NCBI RefSeq assembly: GCF_001678945.1
Contig: NZ_CP015124.1
Location: forward strand, 2,022,001 to 2,086,000
Source of the DNA: Phaeobacter gallaeciensis
GTDB taxonomy: Bacteria; Pseudomonadota; Alphaproteobacteria; Rhodobacterales; Rhodobacteraceae
DNA: 64,000 bases
Reading direction: 5' to 3'
The notes beneath the pieces were generated by a model. That model did not search any database, was not told where the DNA came from, and saw nothing but the letters and a program-made list of their open reading frames with translations. The position numbers and the translations under genes were made by a program. Below, piece after piece: positions 9,559 through 18,787 of this stretch (the stretch's first letter is position 1; every line of letters starts with the position of its first letter).

Positions 9559-10362
9559 TTACGCCCAAACTTGGTCGGGATCGGGCAGCGGGATCGCAGA
9601 CAGGAGCTCTTGCGTGTAGGGCGCAGTCGGCGCAGCGAACAGGTCCGCCGTCGCGGCGTTTTCAACGATTTCGCCCTGATAGAGCACCAGAATGCGGCTG
9701 CACAGGCGGCGGATCACCGACAGGTCGTGGCTGATGAAGGCCAGCGTCAGGCCCAGCTCGCGCACCAATTCTTCGAGCAGGTTCAGCACCTGCGCCTGAC
9801 TGGAGACATCCAGCCCCGAGACGATCTCATCCGCGAGGATGAAATCGGGGCGCAGGGCGATGGCGCGGGCGATACCGACGCGCTGACGCTGCCCACCGGA
9901 CAATTCATGCGGATAGCGGCTGGCAAAGCTGCGTGGCAGGCCCACCATATCCAGCGCCTCATTTACGCGGGCGTCGATCCCCTCAAGCCCATGCAGGCGC
10001 AAGGGACCGGCGATGATCCCCCCCACCCGGCGGCGCGGGTTAAGCGAGGACAGGGGATCCTGAAAGATCATCTGGAACCGCCGCCGCAGGGGGCGCAGGG
10101 CCTCCTCTGACATATGGGTGATGTCTGTCCCCTCAAACGAAATTTGACCACTGTCCGGTTCAATCAACCGGATCAGCGCCCGCCCCAATGTGGATTTACC
10201 GGACCCAGAGCCGCCAACGATGCCCAAAACCTCACCCTTGGGGATCTGGAAGGTCAGCCCCTTGAGGATCTCGATCCGCGGCGCAGGACCAAGGATTGGT
10301 TTGCGCGACATGTCCGGAAAGCTGAGCCGCAGATCCTTCACATCATAGATCACATCACTCAT
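9559..10362 (-). CDS. Peptide/opine-type ABC transporter ATPase (OppF/DppF-like)
   Basis: A 267-residue ATPase with Walker A GGSGSGKST at 50-58, signature HELSGGQRQRV near 152, Walker B FILADE near 174 and the H-loop FISHDLS. The segment after Walker B reads ADEIVSGLDVS instead of the common DEPTSALDVS. The C-terminal APYTQELLSAIP tail is typical of OppF. It energises import together with the OppD-like partner, whose stop overlaps its start by ATGA. It is the last gene of the leftward operon. Confidence 0.92.
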   Translation of the reverse strand: MSDVIYDVKDLRLSFPDMSRKPILGPAPRIEILKGLTFQIPKGEVLGIVGGSGSGKSTLGRALIRLIEPDSGQISFEGTDITHMSEEALRPLRRRFQMIFQDPLSSLNPRRRVGGIIAGPLRLHGLEGIDARVNEALDMVGLPRSFASRYPHELSGGQRQRVGIARAIALRPDFILADEIVSGLDVSSQAQVLNLLEELVRELGLTLAFISHDLSVIRRLCSRILVLYQGEIVENAATADLFAAPTAPYTQELLSAIPLPDPDQVWA

Positions 10363-11231
10363 GCCGAGCCCTCCATTTGTCGGTCAAAGGCCGCAACCTC
10401 TTCCTCCACCGCGCGGATCACCGCGTCGGGGACCGGGGTCAGACTGCCGTCCGGATCGGTGTATTTCGGCGTCGCTGCCAACAGGGCCGCCGAATAGGGA
10501 TGCCCGGGGCTCGCGAAGAAGTCGCGCACCTTGGTGTCCTCGACCACCTTGCCGGAGTAGAGCACGGTCATGGTCTGGCAGACCTTGGAGACCACGCCCA
10601 GATCATGGGTCACGAACAACAGCGCGGTACCATGGCGTTGCTGCATGTCCGAGATCAGCCGCAGGATCTGCTTCTGCACGGTGACATCCAGCGCGGTCGT
10701 CGGCTCATCCGCGATGATCAGCTTCGGCTCTGCCGCAAAGGCGGAGGCAATGAGGATCCGCTGGCGCATTCCCCCCGACAGCTCGTGCGGGTAGGCGCGC
10801 ATGACGCGGGCGGGATCGGGGATATGGACCTCTTCCAGCAGCTCCAGCGCCCGGGCCTCGGCGGCCTTGCGCGACCAGCCAAGGATATCCACCAGCCGGT
10901 TGGTGATCTGCGGCCCCACCCGGCGCGAAGGGTTGAGCGCGGTCAGCGGATCCTGTGGGATCAGGGCGACCTTGGCGCCAATCCTCTGGCGGCGCGCGCG
11001 CGGTGACAGCTGGCCCAGATCCTCGCCTTCCAGGATGATCTGCCCGCCGGTGATTCCCAGCGCCTGCGGCAGGGTGCCCAGCACCGATTTGCCGATCATG
11101 GATTTGCCTGCGCCGCTTTCGCCGACAAGGGCGCGGGATTCACCCGCCGCCACATTGAGCGACACACGCCGCAAGATCGGCACATTGCCCCTGAGGCGCA
11201 CGGTCAGGTCTTGAATGGACAGAAAGCTCAT
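10359..11231 (-). CDS. Peptide-type ABC transporter ATPase (OppD/DppD-like)
   Basis: A 290-residue ATPase with Walker A GESGAGKS at 37-44, signature HELSGGMRQRI, Walker B LIIADEPTTALDVT and a C-terminal oligopeptide-transporter extension (GHPYSAALLAATPKY). The ATG at 11231 overlaps the stop of the upstream permease (ATGA), which fixes the start and rejects a longer upstream frame. It forms a heterodimeric motor with the OppF-like protein. Confidence 0.92.
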   Translation of the reverse strand: MSFLSIQDLTVRLRGNVPILRRVSLNVAAGESRALVGESGAGKSMIGKSVLGTLPQALGITGGQIILEGEDLGQLSPRARRQRIGAKVALIPQDPLTALNPSRRVGPQITNRLVDILGWSRKAAEARALELLEEVHIPDPARVMRAYPHELSGGMRQRILIASAFAAEPKLIIADEPTTALDVTVQKQILRLISDMQQRHGTALLFVTHDLGVVSKVCQTMTVLYSGKVVEDTKVRDFFASPGHPYSAALLAATPKYTDPDGSLTPVPDAVIRAVEEEVAAFDRQMEGSA

Positions 11232-12076
11232 CGCAGCACCGGATCGAAATGGTCCTTCAGACCCTCGCCAAGCTGCGAGAAGCTGAGAACGGTGAAAAAC
11301 AGGGCGACCAGCGGGAACACCAGCACCCACCAGGCCTGATGGACCGAGGTGCGCCCCTCGGCGATCATCCCGCCCCAGGTCGGCGCATCGGTGGAGATCG
11401 ACAGGTTCACAAAGCTGAGGATCGCCTCGACGATGATTGCAATGCCCATCTCCAGCGTCAGCAGCGCCACGATGGTGGGCAGCACGTTGGGCAGGATTTC
11501 CGTCAGCGCGGTACCGAACCGGGTGCGCCCCACAACCTGTGCCGAGGCGACGTAATCCATCTTGCCCTGGCTCATTGCTTCGGCCCGGATCACCCGGGCA
11601 AAACGGGTCCAGTCAATCACCACGATGGCGATGATGATCGAAGTCATGCCAGTGCCCAGAACCGCGATCAGCAGGATCGCAAAAAGGACCGGCGGGAAGG
11701 CCATCCAGATATCCACGAGGCGGGAAATCACCAGATCGGCCCAGCCGCCGTAATAGCCAGCGATCAGGCCCAGCGTGGCCCCAATCAGACAGGTCAGCAC
11801 CCCGGCGATCAGCGCCACGCTCAGCGCCAGCCGGGCGCCATGCAGAATGCGGCTGAGGACATCGCGGCCCAGGGAATCGGTGCCCAGCCAGTAATTGGGA
11901 TCGGCGCCCGTCTCCCAGAAGGGCGGCATCCGTCCGGCGAACAGGTCCTGCGCCAGCGGATCATGCGGGCTGATCCAGGGCGCCAACAGCGCGGCCAGAA
12001 CTAGAAGGCTGATCCAGCCCCCGGACAGCCACAGGCGCAGGCCCGGTTTGCGGGTGTGTGCTCGGGTATCACGCAT
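11228..12076 (-). CDS. ABC transporter permease (DppC/OppC-like)
   Basis: A 282-residue inner-membrane protein. It has an N-terminal membrane segment (about 15-33), a periplasmic stretch with the OppC-type YWLGTDSLGRDVLSRILHGAR, four or five further helices and an EAA-type loop (AEAMSQGKMDYVASAQVVG) that contacts the ATPases. It overlaps the upstream permease gene by 8 bp. The IIVEAILSFVNLS segment matches the OppC family. Confidence 0.92.
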   Translation of the reverse strand: MRDTRAHTRKPGLRLWLSGGWISLLVLAALLAPWISPHDPLAQDLFAGRMPPFWETGADPNYWLGTDSLGRDVLSRILHGARLALSVALIAGVLTCLIGATLGLIAGYYGGWADLVISRLVDIWMAFPPVLFAILLIAVLGTGMTSIIIAIVVIDWTRFARVIRAEAMSQGKMDYVASAQVVGRTRFGTALTEILPNVLPTIVALLTLEMGIAIIVEAILSFVNLSISTDAPTWGGMIAEGRTSVHQAWWVLVFPLVALFFTVLSFSQLGEGLKDHFDPVLR

Positions 12077-13079
12077 GACGGAGCCTCGGGTTCAGGGCGG
12101 CATAGGTCATGTCGACGACCAAATTGACCACGGTGAAAATCAGGGCGAACAGGATCACGATCCCCTGGATCAGTGGCAGATCGCGGTTGATCACCGCATC
12201 AATGGCCATGTTGCCCAGCCCCTCATAAGAAAACAGCCGCTCCACAATGACCGTGCCGCCAATCAGGAAGGTGAACTGCACCCCGACCAAGGTCAGCGTC
12301 GGCAGGATCGCATTGGGCAGCGCCTCGCGGGTGATGATGCTGGTCTCGGCGTAGCCCTTGGTGCGCGCCAGGGTCACGTAATCCAGATGCATGGTTTCCT
12401 TCAGCGACTGTTTCAGCAGCTGCGAGATGATCGCCGCCAGCGGGATCGCCAGCGCCAGCGCGGGCATGAACATATGGGCGACGATATCGGCCCAGACATC
12501 GAACCGCAGGCGGATGAAGCTTTCCCAGAGATAGAAATTCGACTGGAACTCGAACCCCAGCGAGGGCGACACCCGGCCCGAGATATGAAACAGCGGCCAA
12601 AGCACGCCAAAGAGCAGGATCAGCACCAGCCCCCACAGGAAGTCGGGCACCGACAGGGCCATGCCCCCGGCCACATCGATCGCACCTTCGACGCGCGTGC
12701 CCCGGTAAAGCGTCGCGGTCAACGCCATGGTGCCGCCCAGCATCACCGCGATTACCAACGCCATTACTGATAGTTCCAACGTGGCGGGCAGACGGCCCAG
12801 CACCAGTTCGGACACCGGCTGGCGCAGGGAAATCGAGGTTCCGAAATCCCCCTGAAGCACGCCAGAGGCCCAGATCAGGAATTGTTCGGGGATCGATTTG
12901 TCGAACCCGTAAAGCGCCTGAAGCCGCTGGATATCCGCATCGGTGGCCCCCGGCGGCAGCATCATGGCAATCGGATTGCCCGGCACCACGCGGATAACCA
13001 CAAAGACGATGATCGCCACCCCGACCAGCGTCACCATAGTGGCCGCCAGCCGCGCGATCATTCTGCGCAGGATCTGCAT
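12069..13079 (-). CDS. ABC transporter permease (DppB/OppB-like)
   Basis: A 336-residue inner-membrane protein starting MQILRRMIARLAATMVTLVGVAIIVFVVIRVVPGNP, here described in parts: an N-terminal helix at about 9-29, then five more predicted helices, with an EAA-type loop (LKQSLKETMHLDYVTLARTKG region) near 225. Sequence and length fit DppB. It is the first permease gene after the binding protein, behind a stem-loop in an 89-bp gap. Confidence 0.92.
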   Translation of the reverse strand: MQILRRMIARLAATMVTLVGVAIIVFVVIRVVPGNPIAMMLPPGATDADIQRLQALYGFDKSIPEQFLIWASGVLQGDFGTSISLRQPVSELVLGRLPATLELSVMALVIAVMLGGTMALTATLYRGTRVEGAIDVAGGMALSVPDFLWGLVLILLFGVLWPLFHISGRVSPSLGFEFQSNFYLWESFIRLRFDVWADIVAHMFMPALALAIPLAAIISQLLKQSLKETMHLDYVTLARTKGYAETSIITREALPNAILPTLTLVGVQFTFLIGGTVIVERLFSYEGLGNMAIDAVINRDLPLIQGIVILFALIFTVVNLVVDMTYAALNPRLRHA

Positions 13080-13116
13080 TGTCTACCTTCGTTCTGTGAG
13101 GTCGTGAAAAAGGGCC

Positions 13117-13150
13117 GCGGGGCACCGGCACAATCAGACCGATGCCCCGC
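13117..13150 (-). terminator. Stem-loop between binding protein and permease genes (attenuator-like)
   Basis: A 12-bp stem (GCGGGGCATCGG with CCGGTGCCCCGC, one G-U) around a 10-nt loop is followed on the minus strand by GGCCCTTTTT. Such hairpins after periplasmic binding-protein genes let the binding protein be made in excess over the membrane parts. Confidence 0.6.
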
Positions 13151-13168
13151 AACCAAGGGAGAGAGGGA

Positions 13169-14695
13169 TCAGGCCCGTGTCATCAGATGCGGCAACAGCG
13201 CGCCCGAGGCATGCGGCACCACCTTCACCTGATCGCTGTGCAGGATCGGCTGAACATATTGCAGCAGCGGGATCACCAGCGCGTTCTCGGCGATGAAACG
13301 GTCCACGTCCTTCCAGCCCGCGATCCGCTTGTCCTCGTCCGATTCACCCCAGAGCGGCAGGATCTTCTGCATCAGCTCCTCACCGTCCCAGACCGAATGC
13401 GGCGAGGGGCCGAACATGGCAAAGCCGGTCGAGGTGGTGGGATCACCAATCGAGTTGCCCCAGTTGTAGAAGGCCGCAGGCGCCAATGTGTCGGCCGCGC
13501 GCAGCTCGTAGTGTTTGGCAATCTCGTAGACTTCGATCTCGGCCTCGATACCGACCCGGCGCCACAGACCGACGATGGCCTGGATGATCTCGTAATCCTT
13601 CGGCTTAAAGCCACGGGTGGTCTGGATGGTGAATTTCACCGGATTGTCGGGACCATAGCCAGAGGCCGCCAGCAGCTCCTTGGACTTCTCCGGATCATAG
13701 GCGACCTTGATCGTCTCGTCATAGCCCACGTAATCGGGCGTCTGCAGCGTGTCGATCGCCACGCCATAGCCGGACAGCAGCCGGTCGATGATCAGCTGTT
13801 TGTCGATCGCATGGGCCATGGCCATGCGCACGTTGGGATCGGTCATCACTTCGATATCGTTGATGAAGATCATGCCGATATCCGACACCGGTGCGGCAGT
13901 GCCCATGATGCCCGATTTTTCCTTCAGGCGGTCGAATTCCTCATAGGGCATTTCCAGCGTCACATGGGCGTTGCCCGATTCCACCTCGGCCACGCGGCTG
14001 GCGGCATCGGTCACGAACTTGATGGTGACGGATTTGAATTCGGGCGCGCCGCCCCAGTAGTTCTCGTTCGCCTTCAGGCGCACGAATGCGTTGCGCTCGA
14101 ACTTTTCGACCATATAGGGACCGGTGCCCACAGGCGCGGCCTCAAAGCCATCTGCCCCGACTTCCTCGTAGTATTTCTTGGGCAGGATATAGCCGGTCAG
14201 GAAGCTCATCCATTTGAAGATCGTCGGCTCATAGGCCAGCACGTCAGCGGTGACGCGGTTCCCCTCGATGGAGAAATTGCCGATCTTGCCCCAGATGAAC
14301 TGGATCGGGTTGCCGGTCTCGGGGTTGCCCGCACGTTCCAGCGACCAGACCACGTCTTCGGGTGTCAGGGGATCGCCATTGTGCCAGGTGACGCCTTCGC
14401 GCACATCCATCCAGACCTTTGTCTTGTCATCGTTCCAGCCATAATCGCTGATGATCCCGGAACCAAAGGACAGATCCGGGTTCTGCGGGATGAACAGATC
14501 GAACACCGATTGGTAGATGCCCTGAATGGTGGGGTTCACCGCCGAGGGACCGACGGTCGGATCCCAGCTGGGCAGGTTCACGTTATAGGCAATCACCAGC
14601 TCTTCGATCCCGGCGGCAAAGCTGGGCAGGCTGGCCCCGGCAAGCGCCACGCTGGCGGCGGTGCTCTGAAGTAAAGTGCGTCTTGTCAATTTCAT
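13169..14695 (-). CDS. ABC transporter substrate-binding protein, family 5 (peptide/nickel type)
   Basis: A 508-residue periplasmic protein. The N-terminus MKLTRRTLLQSTAASVALAG, followed by ASLPSFA, is a twin-arginine-type signal with a cleavage site near residue 28, so export may be by Tat. The family-5 hallmarks TWHNGDPLTPEDVVWSLER and APVGTGPYMVEKF are present. Family members bind peptides but also opines, sugars and aromatic conjugates. It is encoded directly downstream of a PYROXD2-like oxidoreductase, which suggests that the imported ligand is the substrate of the catabolic genes nearby. Confidence 0.92.
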   Translation of the reverse strand: MKLTRRTLLQSTAASVALAGASLPSFAAGIEELVIAYNVNLPSWDPTVGPSAVNPTIQGIYQSVFDLFIPQNPDLSFGSGIISDYGWNDDKTKVWMDVREGVTWHNGDPLTPEDVVWSLERAGNPETGNPIQFIWGKIGNFSIEGNRVTADVLAYEPTIFKWMSFLTGYILPKKYYEEVGADGFEAAPVGTGPYMVEKFERNAFVRLKANENYWGGAPEFKSVTIKFVTDAASRVAEVESGNAHVTLEMPYEEFDRLKEKSGIMGTAAPVSDIGMIFINDIEVMTDPNVRMAMAHAIDKQLIIDRLLSGYGVAIDTLQTPDYVGYDETIKVAYDPEKSKELLAASGYGPDNPVKFTIQTTRGFKPKDYEIIQAIVGLWRRVGIEAEIEVYEIAKHYELRAADTLAPAAFYNWGNSIGDPTTSTGFAMFGPSPHSVWDGEELMQKILPLWGESDEDKRIAGWKDVDRFIAENALVIPLLQYVQPILHSDQVKVVPHASGALLPHLMTRA

Positions 14696-14738
14696 TTTGC
14701 TTTTCCCTGTTGGTTGGAAGGCCGACATGTTGTTGTGA

Positions 14739-16310
14739 TTAGGTGCCGGCCAGTTTTTGCCCGAGGAGGTATCCCGCCCCGGCTCCGGTTCCCGCTCCGG
14801 GCCAGACAGCCGCCCCGGTGTGATAAAGATCACGGATCGGGGTGGAGCCATCCGCAAACCCGCGCAGGGGCCGGAACATGAAATGCTGGTTGAGCTGGTG
14901 ACTGCCACAGACCTGATCCCCGCCCACAAGGTTGGGGTTATCGGCCTCCAGCATGGTGGGCGTCACGATATGCTGGCCAAGGATCTTTGCCCTTGTACCG
15001 GGCGCATAGGTTTCAAGGATATCGAGCGCGCGCTCTGCCATTGGCTGCGCTGCCTCTGTCCAGTCGGTGGCGGTGATCTGTCCGGCGGCATCGCCCTTGA
15101 TCTGACCGGGCACCATGCGCACCTGCAACCACAGAACATGTTTGCCCTCGGGCGCGCGACTGGGGTCGATGACGGTGGGCTGACCGCAGACGATCACCGG
15201 CTCATCCGGCAACAGCCCCGCCTTGGCCTGCGCATAGGTGCGCGCCATCTGGTCAAGCTCGGGCGCCATATGCACATAGGCAAAGCGTTTCAGACCATCC
15301 CCCGCCGCCCAGTCCGGCAGATCCTCCATCGCCAGATGGATCATCATGGTCCCCGGCGCATGGGCGAATTTCTCCATCCCGCGATCATACCGTTTGTCGG
15401 GTGTGCCGCCGGTCAGCCGCAGCATCGCGGCAGGGGCGACATTAGCGATGACCGCCCGTTTTGCCTGCACCTGTGTCCCGTCCGACAACTCGATTCCCGT
15501 GGCCCGTCCGCCCGCGTGCAGAATCCGCGACACTTCGGCGCCGCAGGTTACCGATCCGCCACGCGCCTCGATCATGGCGATCATGGCCTTGATGATGCCA
15601 TCGGCGCCGCCCTGCCCCAGTACCATGCCAAACGCCTGGTTCACCTGTCCTTCTAGGTAAGGAAACAGCGCACCGCCCGCGATGTCCGGGGCAAAATCCA
15701 GATGCATGCCCCAGGCCGCCAGAAGGGCACGGACCTTTGACGATTCGAATGTCTCTTCCAGCCAGCTGCGCGGCGAAGAGGCCAGAAACTGCCCCAGATC
15801 CATCAGCCCGGCAGCGCCCATCTTGCGCCAAGACTTCCAGCCTAAAGATGCAAATGCACGTTTATTGATCGGACTGCCCAGCAAAGCGAACAAAGTTTCA
15901 GCACGCTCTGGAAACGCGGCGCTCAACGCCTCCCAGGCTTTTGCATCAGCCGCATTTTCAGCTGCGATTCGCGCCACATTGGCCGCCGCATCATTGCCGA
16001 TACCCAACCAGGTCTGATCCGGAAAAACCGAGGCAAAACAATCCGCCGCAGGAGCAAAACCAAGCCCGTGCCCGGCCAGTTCCTCGGCATATTTCTGATG
16101 AAAGGCGGACCCTGCAAAGAGCGACAGATTCATCGCGGCCCAGTCATGGCGAAAGCCCGGAAGCGTATATTCCCCGGTTTTTACTGCCCCGCCGGGCGTT
16201 TCGGCGCGCTCGTATACGGCCACACTCCAGCCCTTTGCCGCCAGATGCGCAGCACAGGCCAAAGAGTTGTGACCGCTTCCGATAATAACTGCGTCCGGCG
16301 CCGCTGACAT
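14739..16310 (-). CDS. PYROXD2/phytoene-desaturase-like FAD oxidoreductase (paralogue 1)
   Basis: A 523-residue COG1233-type flavoprotein. The N-terminal dinucleotide-binding motif AVIIGSGHNSLACAAHLAAKG (split here: GSGHNS at 11-16) is followed by the ER...GG FAD motif (YERAETPGGAVKTGEYTLPG). The C-terminus carries LYHTGAAVWPGAGTGAGAGY, the second FAD-binding region. It lacks carotenoid genes around it and resembles PYROXD2-like proteins more than carotenoid desaturases; it probably desaturates or oxidises a small hydrophobic substrate. It is the first gene of the leftward transport operon and a clear paralogue of 17228-18787. Confidence 0.85.
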   Translation of the reverse strand: MSAAPDAVIIGSGHNSLACAAHLAAKGWSVAVYERAETPGGAVKTGEYTLPGFRHDWAAMNLSLFAGSAFHQKYAEELAGHGLGFAPAADCFASVFPDQTWLGIGNDAAANVARIAAENAADAKAWEALSAAFPERAETLFALLGSPINKRAFASLGWKSWRKMGAAGLMDLGQFLASSPRSWLEETFESSKVRALLAAWGMHLDFAPDIAGGALFPYLEGQVNQAFGMVLGQGGADGIIKAMIAMIEARGGSVTCGAEVSRILHAGGRATGIELSDGTQVQAKRAVIANVAPAAMLRLTGGTPDKRYDRGMEKFAHAPGTMMIHLAMEDLPDWAAGDGLKRFAYVHMAPELDQMARTYAQAKAGLLPDEPVIVCGQPTVIDPSRAPEGKHVLWLQVRMVPGQIKGDAAGQITATDWTEAAQPMAERALDILETYAPGTRAKILGQHIVTPTMLEADNPNLVGGDQVCGSHQLNQHFMFRPLRGFADGSTPIRDLYHTGAAVWPGAGTGAGAGYLLGQKLAGT

Positions 16311-16429
16311 GGGCAGATTCCTTTATCCTTTACATATTGATATTTGCAAATGCATGTAATTATGTCTAGCATGGATTTGTCATCGCAAAAAGCGGCACCT
16401 TCAGACCGCGCACAACACGGGAGGCGATA
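16311..16429. promoter_or_regulatory. Divergent promoter region of the catabolic/transport cluster
   Basis: These 119 bp separate two operons. An AT-rich patch at about 16331-16365 contains the perfect palindrome ATTTGCAAAT (16342-16351), a TTGATA (16337-16342) and a TTATGT (16360-16365) at 17-bp spacing on the plus strand. The MarR protein encoded three genes downstream is the obvious candidate ligand. GGGAGG at 16420 is the ribosome-binding site of the cyclase gene. Confidence 0.5.
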
Positions 16430-17221
16430 ATGACCGCAACAACCGCATTGGACGGGCTTGGCGCCAAGCTTTTGACCGGGGAAATCGAAGTGGTGGACTG
16501 CACCGGGGTTCTGGGGCCGAACACTCCGATCCTGCAGCTGCCGGAAGATTTCGCGAAAAACACACCCAAGGTCGAAATCCACAAGATCAGCGAATACGAC
16601 GAAGACGGCCCCTTCTTTGCCTGGAACTGGATGAAGCTGGGCGAACACACCGGCACCCACTTTGATGCGCCGCATCACTGGATTACCGGCAAGGATTTCG
16701 AAGAAGGCTACACCGACACGCTGGACGTGCAGCGCCTGATCGCGCCGGTGAACGTGCTCGACTTCTCCAAGGAGTGCGGCGAAGATTCCGACTTCCTGCT
16801 GACCATCGACCACGTGAAGGCCTGGGAGGCCGAGCACGGCGAGATCAAGGCCGGTGAATGGGTCGTCCTGCGCAGCGACTGGGATCAATACGCCGACGAC
16901 GAGGCCAAGTTCCTCAACGCCGATGAAACCGGTCCGCACACCCCCGGACCGACCGCCGAGGTGATCCAGTATCTGGTCGACAAGGGCATCGTCGGCTGGG
17001 GCAGCCAGTGCATCGGCACCGACGCAGGCATGGCCGGTGGCATGACCCCGCCCTTCCCGGCGCATAACCTGCTGCACGCCAACAACCGCTTTGGTCTGGC
17101 CTCGCTGGCCAATCTGGACAAGCTGCCCGCAAAGGGCGCCATCCTGATTGCCGCACCGCTGAAGATCCAGCGCGGCACCGGCAGCCCGATCCGCGCGCTG
17201 GCGCTGGTCCCCAAGGGATAA
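16430..17221 (+). CDS. Cyclase-family metal-dependent hydrolase (kynurenine formamidase / isatin hydrolase-like)
   Basis: A 263-residue COG1878 protein with the metal-binding signature HTGTHFDAPHHW (about residues 72-83). Characterised members are kynurenine formamidase and isatin hydrolase, which open an amide or lactam of an indole-derived compound using Mn or Zn. The reaction here is not determined, but either activity would suit the neighbouring indolepyruvate oxidoreductase. It is the first gene of the rightward operon, six bases ahead of the second FAD oxidoreductase. Confidence 0.85.
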   Translation: MTATTALDGLGAKLLTGEIEVVDCTGVLGPNTPILQLPEDFAKNTPKVEIHKISEYDEDGPFFAWNWMKLGEHTGTHFDAPHHWITGKDFEEGYTDTLDVQRLIAPVNVLDFSKECGEDSDFLLTIDHVKAWEAEHGEIKAGEWVVLRSDWDQYADDEAKFLNADETGPHTPGPTAEVIQYLVDKGIVGWGSQCIGTDAGMAGGMTPPFPAHNLLHANNRFGLASLANLDKLPAKGAILIAAPLKIQRGTGSPIRALALVPKG

Positions 17222-17227
17222 GAGCAG

Positions 17228-18787
17228 ATGGCCGCCGCCCCTCACATCATCATCGGCACCGGGATCAATTCACTGGTCGCCGCCGCGCTGTTGTCCCGCA
17301 AGGGCAAACCGGTTCTGATGCTCGAACGCTCGGACCGCATCGGAGGCTGCCTGCGCACCGATGAGATCACGCTGCCCGGGTATTCCCATGATGTGATGGC
17401 GGCGACCTTCGTCCTGTTTCTCACCTCGCCTGCCTATGCAGAACTGGCGGGCGATCTGGCGAAACATGGGCTTGAGTTCTGTCACACGGACCGCCCCACG
17501 GCGGTCCTGCGCCCCGATGGCCGCGCCACCGTACTGACCATGGACCGCGCCGCCAATATCGCTGCCTTTGACGCGCTCAGCCCCGGCGACGGGGCGCAAC
17601 ATGGCCGCGACGTGGGCGGCATCGAAGCCGACGCCGACTTCCTCTTTGCGCTGCTGGGCGGACCGCTCTGGTCTGCTGGCACCGCCAAACTGCTGGCAAA
17701 ACAGGCGTGGAAACGGGGCCTCAACGGTCTCAAATCCTGGGTCGGCGCAGCGCTGCAACCGGCGCGCGGCTGGCTGGAAAGCTCTTATGGCTCCGAAGAC
17801 CTTCAGGCGCTTTGGGCGCCTTGGGTGCTGCATTGCGGCCTCACCCCCGAAAGCACTTATTCCGGCCAGATGGGCCGCGTCATCGCCTTTGCGCTAGAGG
17901 CCGCTGGGGCGCCGGTGGTCAAAGGTGGCGCCGGGGCTGCCGCCGAAGCCTTTGAACGGCTGATCACCGCCAATGGCGGCGAGATCCGTACCGGCACCGA
18001 TGTGACGCGTATCCTTACCGAAAACGGCCGCGCCACCGGCATCGAAACCGCCGACGGAGAGGTCATCCGCGGCGCCTCGGTCATCGCTTCGGTCACGCCG
18101 TCGCAACTCTATGGCCGCCTGCTGCCGCAGGAAACCGCGCCGGAGGCCGCGAAGAACTACCGCCACGGGCGCGGCAATTTCCAGCTGCACTATGCGCTGG
18201 ATGCCGTTCCGGAATGGCTGAGCGAGGGGCTGGAAGATGTCGCGCTTGTCCACCTCGCAGACGGGGTCGACAGCGTTTCGAAATCCGCCAACGAGGCCGA
18301 ACGCGGCATGCTGCCGGAAACGCCCACGATCTGCGTGGGCCAGCCCCACCGCATGGACCCCACCCGCTGCCCGGATGGAAAGGCGATCCTGTGGCTGCAG
18401 ATCCCCGACGCCCCCCGCGTTATCAAAGGCGACGCCGCAAAAGAGATCGACAGCGGACCCGAGTGGGATGAACCGACCCGCGAAGCCTTTGCCGACCGGA
18501 TCGAGGCGATCCTGTCCCGTAACATCAAGGATTTCGACAAGATCAAACTGGCCCGCCGCGCCTATTCCCCTGCCGATCTTCAGGATCTGAACATGAACCT
18601 GGTGGGCGGCGATCCCTATGGCGGATCCTGCACGCTGGACCAGTTCTTTGTCTGGCGCCCCTTCCCGCAATCGGTCAATAACGCCACCGCAGTGAAGGAC
18701 CTGCATCTGATTGGGGCCGCGACCCACCCCGGACCTGGTCTGGGCGGAGGGTCCGGCTACAACCTTGCAAAAAGGATGGGCGCATGA
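17228..18787 (+). CDS. PYROXD2/phytoene-desaturase-like FAD oxidoreductase (paralogue 2)
   Basis: A 519-residue COG1233 flavoprotein. The dinucleotide motif GTGINS (about 10-15), LERSDRIGGCLRTDEITLPG and the C-terminal LIGAATHPGPGLGGGSGYN are in the same places as in the protein from 14739-16310, and long blocks align (GQP..DP...PEGK/PDGK..LWLQ; MNLVGGD versus NPNLVGGD). It is divergent in the middle part, so the two may act on successive or related substrates. It is translationally coupled to the MarR gene by ATGA. Confidence 0.86.
   Translation: MAAAPHIIIGTGINSLVAAALLSRKGKPVLMLERSDRIGGCLRTDEITLPGYSHDVMAATFVLFLTSPAYAELAGDLAKHGLEFCHTDRPTAVLRPDGRATVLTMDRAANIAAFDALSPGDGAQHGRDVGGIEADADFLFALLGGPLWSAGTAKLLAKQAWKRGLNGLKSWVGAALQPARGWLESSYGSEDLQALWAPWVLHCGLTPESTYSGQMGRVIAFALEAAGAPVVKGGAGAAAEAFERLITANGGEIRTGTDVTRILTENGRATGIETADGEVIRGASVIASVTPSQLYGRLLPQETAPEAAKNYRHGRGNFQLHYALDAVPEWLSEGLEDVALVHLADGVDSVSKSANEAERGMLPETPTICVGQPHRMDPTRCPDGKAILWLQIPDAPRVIKGDAAKEIDSGPEWDEPTREAFADRIEAILSRNIKDFDKIKLARRAYSPADLQDLNMNLVGGDPYGGSCTLDQFFVWRPFPQSVNNATAVKDLHLIGAATHPGPGLGGGSGYNLAKRMGA

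Noticed and set aside
13142-14674. Plus-strand open frame opposite the ABC binding protein
   Set aside because: Shadow frame; the minus-strand binding protein has signal peptide and family motifs.
13169-14929. Longer binding-protein frame starting at 14929
   Set aside because: It would run through the 3' end of the FAD oxidoreductase gene; the Tat-type signal places the start at 14695.
14739-18787. Carotenoid biosynthesis locus
   Set aside because: The FAD proteins resemble CrtI, but there is no phytoene synthase or other crt gene, and the neighbours are catabolic or transport genes.
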